Assembly (NCBI GenBank): GCA_021732285.1
Contig: JAKFVH010000117.1
Coordinates: 1 to 47,519 of the forward strand
Length of the DNA stretch: 47,519 bases
Origin: Reyranella sp.
Lineage (GTDB): Bacteria; Pseudomonadota; Alphaproteobacteria; Reyranellales; Reyranellaceae
Reading direction: 5' to 3'
Translations under genes and position numbers: made by a program
The notes under the pieces: generated by a model
The model's database searches: none
What the model was told of the DNA's origin: nothing
The model's input: only the letters and a program-made list of their open reading frames with translations
In this document: in pieces, positions 42,768 through 47,519 of the stretch
How positions within the stretch are numbered: position 1 is the stretch's first letter
Layout: each line of letters starts with the position of its first letter

Positions 42768-43961
42768 ATGGCGGGTCCGTTGGCCGGTGTTCGGATTCTC
42801 GATTGCACGACGGTCGTGCTGGGGCCGTGGGCGGCACAGCAATTGGGCGATCTGGGCGCCGATGTGGTGAAAATCGAACCGCCCGAGGGCGACACCACGC
42901 GTCAGCTCGGACCGGCGCGCAATCCCGGCATGGCGGCCTTCTATCTCGGCTGCAATCGCTCGAAGCGCTCGATCGTGCTCGACCTCAAGCAGGAGGCCGG
43001 CCGCAACGCGCTGTTCAAGCTGGCCGAGACCGCCGACGTGCTGATGCACAACTATCGCCCCGAGCCCGCCAAGCGGCTGGGCGTGGAATACGAGGCGTTC
43101 GAGAAGATCAATCCGCGCCTGGTCTATCTTGCGACCTACGGCTATCGCTCCGCCGGTCCGATGGGACCGAAGGCGGCGTACGACGACATCATCCAGGCGG
43201 GATCGGGCCTCGCTGCCCTGCAGAGCGTCGTGGCGGGCCAGCCGCGCTTCCTGCCGACCATCGTCGCCGACAAGACCAGCTCCAACGGCGTGGTCTCCGC
43301 GCTGCTGGCCGCGCTGTTCGCACGGGAGCGCACGGGCAAAGGGCAGGCGGTCGAAGTGCCGATGTACGAGACCCTGGTCTCGTTCGTGATGGTCGAGCAT
43401 CTCTACGGCGAGACTTTTAGGCCGGCGCTCGAGACGGCCGGGTACAAGCGCGTGCTCAACAAGGAGCGGCGGCCCTATCCCTCGAAGGACGGTTTCTTCG
43501 CCTTGCTGCCCTACACCGACGGGCACTGGAAGGAATTTTGCGGCCTGGTCGGCCGGCCCGATCTCGCGGCCGATGCGCGCTTCACCTCGCTCGCCAATCG
43601 CCTGAAGAACGTCGAGCACTACTACGCGACGCTGGCCGAGATCTGCGCCACGCGCACCAATGCCGAATGGGTCGAGCTGCTGAAAACCTCGAACGTGCCA
43701 CACGGGCCGGTCAACACGCTCGACGACCTCTTCGTCGATCCGCAGCTTCAGGCCACTGGTTTCTGGAAGGAAGTCGACCATCCGACCGAAGGCAAGCTGC
43801 GCATGCCCGACATCCCGCCGCGCTTCAGCAAGACCAAGCCTGAGGTGACGCGCTTGCAGCCGCGCCTGGGCGAGCACAGCGTCGAGATCCTGCGCGAGGC
43901 GGGCTACACCGGCGCCGAGATCGACGCGATGTTGAAGTCGGGGGCGACCAAGACGGCGTAA
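42768..43961 (+). CDS. CaiB/BaiF (family III) CoA-transferase
   Basis: A 397-residue class III CoA-transferase. GVRILDCTTVVLGPWAAQQL, DLGADVVKIEPPEGDTTR, FYLGCNRSKRSIVLDLK, the catalytic Asp139 in PKAAYDDIIQAGSGL, and TGKGQAVEVPMYETLVSFVM are family hallmarks. It moves CoA between carboxylates, generating an acyl-CoA from an imported acid. It is followed by two TctC-type binding proteins, so uptake and activation of one carboxylate are probably linked. The last 25 residues (EAGYTGAEIDAMLKSG) recur in degraded form at 44980-45053. Confidence 0.92.
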   Translation: MAGPLAGVRILDCTTVVLGPWAAQQLGDLGADVVKIEPPEGDTTRQLGPARNPGMAAFYLGCNRSKRSIVLDLKQEAGRNALFKLAETADVLMHNYRPEPAKRLGVEYEAFEKINPRLVYLATYGYRSAGPMGPKAAYDDIIQAGSGLAALQSVVAGQPRFLPTIVADKTSSNGVVSALLAALFARERTGKGQAVEVPMYETLVSFVMVEHLYGETFRPALETAGYKRVLNKERRPYPSKDGFFALLPYTDGHWKEFCGLVGRPDLAADARFTSLANRLKNVEHYYATLAEICATRTNAEWVELLKTSNVPHGPVNTLDDLFVDPQLQATGFWKEVDHPTEGKLRMPDIPPRFSKTKPEVTRLQPRLGEHSVEILREAGYTGAEIDAMLKSGATKTA

Positions 43962-43979
43962 AAATCCCTGGGGGCAGAG

Positions 43980-44966
43980 ATGATCGTTCGTCCGACGCGT
44001 CGCGATGTGTTGCGCTACGGCTCGGCTGCTGCGCTCGCCGCTCTGCCGGCGCCCGCCATTGCGCAGGCCTGGCCGAGCAAGCCGATCAAGATCGTCGTCA
44101 CCTATCCGGCGGGCGGCCTGACCGACGTCTTCGCCCGCGCCTATGGCGAGTATGTCAGCCAGAAGGTCGGCCAGCCGGTCGTGGTCGAGAACAAGACGGG
44201 TGCGGCAGGCGCGATCGGCGCGGAGATGGTGAAGTCCTCACCGGCCGACGGCTATACGCTGATGTTCACGAACTCGACCACGATGATCATGAACAAGGTC
44301 CTGTTCAAGAAGCTGCCCTACGACCCGGACAAGGACTTCGCGCTGGTCGCCTGGTTCAACACCGGCCACCTGCCGACCATCATCAACAAGGACGTGCCGG
44401 CCAAGAACGTCGCCGAGTTCGCCGCCTGGGCGCGCGACCGCAAGGTGTCGCTCGCGACCTATGGCGCGGGCTCCTACGCCCACGTCGTGACCGAGACGCT
44501 GAACCGCCACTACGGACTCAAGATGGAGGCGGTGCACTACCGCGGCGAAGCGCTGATGTGGCAGGACGTGGCCTCGGGCGCCGTCCAGGGGGCGAGCGGC
44601 AGCTACGCCTCGGCGAGCGCGGTGCTGCAGACCGGCGCCGGCCGGCCGATCGCCGTGCCGACCATGGAGCGCATGCGGAAGCTGCCCGACGTGCCGACCT
44701 TCTACGAGCAGGGTTTACCTGAGAAGGCCTTCCAGGTGCGCGGCTGGGTCGGCTGCGCCGCGCCAGCCGGCACGCCCGACGACGTCGTCCAAAAACTCTC
44801 CAACCTCATGGTCGAGGCCGGCAAGACCGAGCGCATCCAGAAGATCATCGACACCTTCGGCATCGACGAGGCGGCACGCGACCGCACCTATTTCAAGAAG
44901 GTCTTGGACGAGGAAGGCCCGGTCTGGCTCGACGTCATCAAGAGCCTGAACATCGAGCCGCAATGA
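43980..44966 (+). CDS. Bug/TctC-family periplasmic substrate-binding protein (copy 1)
   Basis: A 328-residue tripartite-tricarboxylate-transporter receptor. It has a twin-arginine signal (RRDVLRYGSAAALAALPAPA, then IAQAWP), followed by KPIKIVVTYPAGGLTDVFAR with the ligand loop, VVVENKTGAAGAIGAEMV, YDPDKDFALVAWF, and the C-terminal KLSNLMVEAGKTERIQKII. It would bind a carboxylate for uptake, but no TctA/TctB membrane genes are present in the window, as is common for Bug proteins. It starts 18 bp after the CoA-transferase with GGGGGCAGAG as site. Confidence 0.92.
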   Translation: MIVRPTRRDVLRYGSAAALAALPAPAIAQAWPSKPIKIVVTYPAGGLTDVFARAYGEYVSQKVGQPVVVENKTGAAGAIGAEMVKSSPADGYTLMFTNSTTMIMNKVLFKKLPYDPDKDFALVAWFNTGHLPTIINKDVPAKNVAEFAAWARDRKVSLATYGAGSYAHVVTETLNRHYGLKMEAVHYRGEALMWQDVASGAVQGASGSYASASAVLQTGAGRPIAVPTMERMRKLPDVPTFYEQGLPEKAFQVRGWVGCAAPAGTPDDVVQKLSNLMVEAGKTERIQKIIDTFGIDEAARDRTYFKKVLDEEGPVWLDVIKSLNIEPQ

Positions 44967-44979
44967 ATTGGCTGCCTTA

Positions 44980-45053
44980 TGACGGCCATGAAGCCGCCTT
45001 TACGGGCGCCGAAATCGCAGCCATTCTGAAAGCTGGCGCGAGCCAAGACGGCC
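44980..45053 (+). pseudogene. Remnant of a CoA-transferase 3' end between the two TctC genes
   Basis: Read in frame the segment gives HEAAFTGAEIAAILKAGA, matching the C-terminus REAGYTGAEIDAMLKSGA of the CoA-transferase at 42768. It lies at the equivalent position directly before a TctC gene. Identity at DNA level is roughly two thirds by eye. It shows that the second TctC gene came with the tail of its own upstream CoA-transferase. Confidence 0.78.
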
Positions 45054-45097
45054 AAGACCGTCATCCACCAAAGAGACGCGCCGCAGGGAGGATGTTC

Positions 45098-46087
45098 ATG
45101 ATCGTGCGTGCGTCGCGTCGCGAGTTGCTGCGCTATGGTTCTGCCGTCGCCGCCGTCGCGGCCCTGCCGGCCCCTTCCATCGCCCAGACCTGGCCCAGCA
45201 AGCCCATAAAAATCATCTGCGGCTATCCCGCCGGCGGCCTCACCGACACCTTCGCGCGAGCCTATGGCGAGGCGATCTCGCAGAAGACCGGCCAGCCGGT
45301 GCATGTCGAGAACAAGGCCGGCGCCTCGGGCGCCATTGCCGCCGAGCAGGTCAAGAGCGCGCCGCCCGACGGCCACACGCTGATGTGGACGATCTCGACC
45401 ACGATGATCATGAACAAGGTGCTGTTCAAGAAGCTGCCCTACGATCCCGACAAGGACTTCGTGCCGATCTCGTGGATGGATGCGGGCCACCTGCCGTTCA
45501 TCGTCAACAAGAACGTGCCGGCCAACAACCTCAAGGAATTCGCCGCCTGGGCCCGCAACAACAAGGTGAGCATGGGCACCTACGGCGCGGGCTCCTATAG
45601 CCACTGCGCCGTCGAGGCGCTGAACCGCCACTATGGGCTGAAGATGGAGGCGGTGCATTATCGCGGCGAGGCGCCGATGTGGATCGACGTCGCCTCGGGC
45701 GCCGTCCAGGGCGGCAGCGGCAGCTATGCCGCCGCGGCCGCGGTCCTGCAGAGCGGCAACGGCCGGCCGATCGCCGTGCCGACCAAGTCACGCATGCGCA
45801 AGCTGCCCGACGTCGGCACGTTCTGGGAGCAGGGCATCACCGACGTCGCCTTCCAGGTCCAGGGCTTCATCTGCCTGGTCGGGCCGGCGGCGATGCCCAA
45901 GGAGATCGTGCTAAAACTTTCCGACATGATGGTCGAGGCCGGCAAGAGCGAGCGCATCCAGAAAATCCTCGACACCTTCGGCATCGACAATGCGGCGCAG
46001 GATCACGTGTTCTTCGAAAAATACCTGGCCGAGCAGGGGCCCATCTGGATCGAGGTGGTCAAAAGCCTCAATCTCGAGCCTCAATAG
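45098..46087 (+). CDS. Bug/TctC-family periplasmic substrate-binding protein (copy 2)
   Basis: A 329-residue paralogue of the preceding gene, roughly 70% identical by eye. It has a Tat signal RRELLRYGSAVAAVAALPAP then SIAQTWP, KPIKIICGYPAGGLTDTFAR, VHVENKAGASGAIAAEQV, YDPDKDFVPISWM, DMMVEAGKSERIQKILDTFG. The ATG at 45098 is preferred (GGAGG 6 bases upstream, signal peptide starts like copy 1). An in-frame ATG at 44963 overlapping copy 1's stop would add 45 residues derived from the CoA-transferase remnant and would bury the Tat signal. Differences at ligand-loop positions suggest a related but different carboxylate. Confidence 0.91.
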   Translation: MIVRASRRELLRYGSAVAAVAALPAPSIAQTWPSKPIKIICGYPAGGLTDTFARAYGEAISQKTGQPVHVENKAGASGAIAAEQVKSAPPDGHTLMWTISTTMIMNKVLFKKLPYDPDKDFVPISWMDAGHLPFIVNKNVPANNLKEFAAWARNNKVSMGTYGAGSYSHCAVEALNRHYGLKMEAVHYRGEAPMWIDVASGAVQGGSGSYAAAAAVLQSGNGRPIAVPTKSRMRKLPDVGTFWEQGITDVAFQVQGFICLVGPAAMPKEIVLKLSDMMVEAGKSERIQKILDTFGIDNAAQDHVFFEKYLAEQGPIWIEVVKSLNLEPQ

Positions 46088-46127
46088 CCATTCCGCGCCA
46101 TTTAGTTTCTCGTGGAATATCCTGAGT

Positions 46128-46152
46128 GGAATACTATTATGGATAGTATTCC
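46128..46152. other. Perfect AT-rich inverted repeat upstream of the gene at 46316
   Basis: GGAATACTAT and ATAGTATTCC pair perfectly over 10 bp around TATGG. It lies 40 bp after TctC copy 2 and 163 bp before the next start, in a 228-bp gap that contains no gene I can support. Either a regulator-binding site or an mRNA 3' stem without a U-run. Confidence 0.5.
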
Positions 46153-46315
46153 CCTCACGGCGTGCAACGCTGTCCTGCGCAACGGAATGCCGCTGCGTGC
46201 GTTGTCATTCAGGTATTTGCTTTCGGTTGTTTTCGCGGGTTCAAATTCCGCCTAAAACAACTGCAAGTGGCAGAGGCGGACAACCGCCCAGACAAAGCAA
46301 AAGGACCCCTCGTTC

Positions 46316-47026
46316 ATGGCCCTCGACGTCTATGTCGGGTCGCTCACGCGCTACTATGCCGGTGAGTGGGAAAATGTTTCGGAGAGAACGGCTCGCGAGC
46401 GCGGCACGCAGTTCCGCATCGGGCGTCGTGTCGCCTCCGATGAGCCCGACCTGGATATCCAGGAAATCCTCCAGGCGATTCTCACCTGGCGCGTCGAGCT
46501 CAACCAGTCGCTCGGCGACCGTATCGCCTCACCGCTCGACTGGAGCGAAGACCTCGATGCGCCCTACTACACGGGCCGCCCGGGATGGGACGGTTTCGGC
46601 TCGCTGGTGCTGTGGGCGGCCTATGCCGAGCACCCGGCGGTGCGCCGGCCGGCCAGCCTGCCCGAGGAATGGGACAACGACCCCGCCCTGGTGCGCAGCA
46701 ACGTCGCGGGCTTTCGGTCGCGCTACTCCCATCTCGTGCGCAATGTCGAGCTGTGGCTGCCCAACCCTTTCGACTTCACCTTCGAGGGCGAGGATGTTGA
46801 CGGCCGGCGCGTGGTCGTGGGCTCGACGGCGACGCTCAGGCGCCAGCTCGAGGAGCTCAATGCCGCGACATGGAAGGCGGATGCCGAGATCGTCGCCGCC
46901 TGGGGGCGCGATGCCCTGGCCGACAACGCGCCGCTCGAGCAGAACGCGCGCTATGCCTTTGCCGTGCTGCTCGATCTCGCCGAGCGCTCGGTCGAGCTGA
47001 AACTCCCGATGAAGCTCGACCACTGA
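46316..47026 (+). CDS. Cytosolic protein of unknown function
   Basis: A 236-residue protein without signal peptide or membrane segment. I recall no function, but the opening LDVYVGSLTRYYAGEWENV and the block SPLDWSEDLDAPYYTGRPGW, DGFGSLVLWAAYAEHPAVRR with many conserved-looking aromatics suggest a real, widely spread family, and the C-terminal helices (LEQNARYAFAVLLDLAERSV) are regular. AAGGACCCC lies at the ribosome-site position. It stands alone between the TctC pair and a convergent DUF2852 gene. Confidence 0.72.
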   Translation: MALDVYVGSLTRYYAGEWENVSERTARERGTQFRIGRRVASDEPDLDIQEILQAILTWRVELNQSLGDRIASPLDWSEDLDAPYYTGRPGWDGFGSLVLWAAYAEHPAVRRPASLPEEWDNDPALVRSNVAGFRSRYSHLVRNVELWLPNPFDFTFEGEDVDGRRVVVGSTATLRRQLEELNAATWKADAEIVAAWGRDALADNAPLEQNARYAFAVLLDLAERSVELKLPMKLDH

Positions 47027-47030
47027 CATG

Positions 47031-47063
47031 AAAAACCCCTCCCGTCGGGGGCGACGGGAGGGG
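47031..47063 (-). terminator. Rho-independent terminator of the DUF2852 gene
   Basis: CCCCTCCCGTCG and CGACGGGAGGGG pair over 12 bp with a 4-base loop (47036-47063). On the minus strand a TTTTT run (47035-47031) follows, 17 bp after the stop of the gene at 47080. On the plus strand it may also slow transcription from 46316. Confidence 0.85.
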
Positions 47064-47079
47064 CGGAGAGCCGGCTGTC

Positions 47080-47519
47080 TTAAGCGGAGGGAGTCGGAGC
47101 CGGCGGTTCGGCGGCGGGCGGCCGGTTGCGCCGCTCGTTCATGAACTCGTCGAACTCGGCGCGGTCCTTGGCGGCGCGCAGCCGGTCGAGGAAGTCGCGG
47201 AACTCGCGCTGCTCCTCGTCGAGCTTGCGCAGCGTCTCTTCGCGATACTCGTCGAAGGCGACGTTGCCGCTGCTCGGGCCGCCCCAGCGATGGCGGTGCT
47301 TCCAGGCGCGCCATTCCTCGCGCGCCTCGCGGCGGGCTTCACGACCGCCAGAGCGATCCTCTGCTCCATACCAGTGGCCGTAGCGGCCGTGACGAGAGCA
47401 AAACATGCGTCCACTCCATTTCAGGTAGATGAGAAGGGCGAGGCCAATCGGCCAGAACAGGATGAAGCTCACGACCAGAAGGGCGATCCAGGCGGGCTTC
47501 GGGATGTCGTCCAGTCTTT
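47080..47519 (-). CDS. DUF2852 membrane protein (5' end cut by window edge)
   Basis: At least 146 residues. The first visible part reads LDDIPKPAWIALLVVSFILF, then WPIGLALLIYLKWSGRM, which is the conserved membrane start of DUF2852 and continues beyond the right edge; the GTG at 47472 is therefore not the true start. One hydrophobic segment is followed by a charged helical region (EYREETLRKLDEEQREFRDF, DRAEFDEFMNERRN) and a proline-rich tail. The family is alphaproteobacterial, of unknown function, inner-membrane anchored with a cytoplasmic helix bundle. Confidence 0.86.
   Translation of the reverse strand, partial: RLDDIPKPAWIALLVVSFILFWPIGLALLIYLKWSGRMFCSRHGRYGHWYGAEDRSGGREARREAREEWRAWKHRHRWGGPSSGNVAFDEYREETLRKLDEEQREFRDFLDRLRAAKDRAEFDEFMNERRNRPPAAEPPAPTPSA

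Noticed and set aside
44963..45097. Extended N-terminus of TctC copy 2 starting at an ATG overlapping copy 1's stop
   Set aside because: The extra 45 residues are a decayed CoA-transferase tail and would place the Tat signal internally; the ATG at 45098 has a proper ribosome site.
46225..46250. tRNA T-arm-like sequence (GCGGGTTCAAATTCCGC)
   Set aside because: No acceptor, D or anticodon arm fits upstream and there is no CCA or discriminator; chance resemblance.

Overview
The window is a 47.5 kb piece of a GC-rich alphaproteobacterial chromosome. The evidence is the pervasive G/C third positions, MltB/PmbA/Tgt-QueA/PurD/XseA housekeeping genes of alphaproteobacterial type, a betaine-lipid btaAB pair, a DUF2852 protein, Bug/TctC receptors next to a CaiB-type CoA-transferase, and a leucine leader peptide starting at the predicted transcription start. 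The gene set fits Reyranella or another Rhodospirillales/Hyphomicrobiales-like soil organism; the genus is inference only. No rRNA, tRNA, CRISPR array, insertion sequence or prophage is visible.

Layout. 1-9.9 kb is an acyl-CoA/carboxylate catabolic block: an FAD-linked oxidase (cut by the left edge), an SCP2-type thiolase, an HSD17B4-like dehydrogenase, an adenylate/guanylate cyclase, a MioC-like flavodoxin, two tandem PaaG-like enoyl-CoA hydratases and an SMP-30 lactonase. Two different HigBA toxin-antitoxin (TA) modules sit between thiolase and dehydrogenase. 10-12.8 kb holds malonyl-CoA decarboxylase and an alkylation-repair pair, ogt plus an alkA with an in-frame amber codon. 12.8-20.1 kb holds an ABC exporter, a glycosyltransferase, btaA (frameshifted by a 14-bp tandem duplication), btaB, a TPR/winged-helix regulator and a beta-propeller protein. 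20.3-24.4 kb holds pcaF-like thiolase, pncA, tgt and queA. 24.4-29.7 kb is an accessory stretch with a PemK-type TA module, a low-GC orphan, a GNAT gene and a VapC module around an MBL-fold hydrolase and purD. 29.7-42.2 kb is mostly core (xseA, RraA-like, lipoprotein, VOC protein, a lipid cluster of glycosyltransferase/LpxH-like phosphoesterase/DAG kinase, mltB, pmbA, two small paralogues, leuA with its leader). 42.2-47.5 kb holds a small secreted protein, a CaiB CoA-transferase, two tandem TctC receptors, an unknown gene and a DUF2852 protein (cut by the right edge).

The most unusual signal is architectural. At two loci (thiolase/SDR and queA/MBL) the order is A - cargo1 - (fragment of B fused to fragment of A) - cargo2 - B, where A and B are intact core genes, the two cargos are unrelated, and the fused fragments are diverged copies of the ends of B and A. 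A third locus (CaiB/TctC) shows the simpler A - B - A-fragment - B form. This is what single-crossover integration of circular DNA carrying a different allele of the same junction would leave. It suggests that this genome accumulates TA modules and other cargo additively at fixed gene junctions without a visible transposase or integrase. Other notable points are the near-leaderless leucine leader peptide, a consensus promoter with no evident gene, a 36-bp inverted repeat running exactly from stop codon to stop codon between pcaF and pncA, and a TGATG restart that may turn the broken btaA into a split enzyme.
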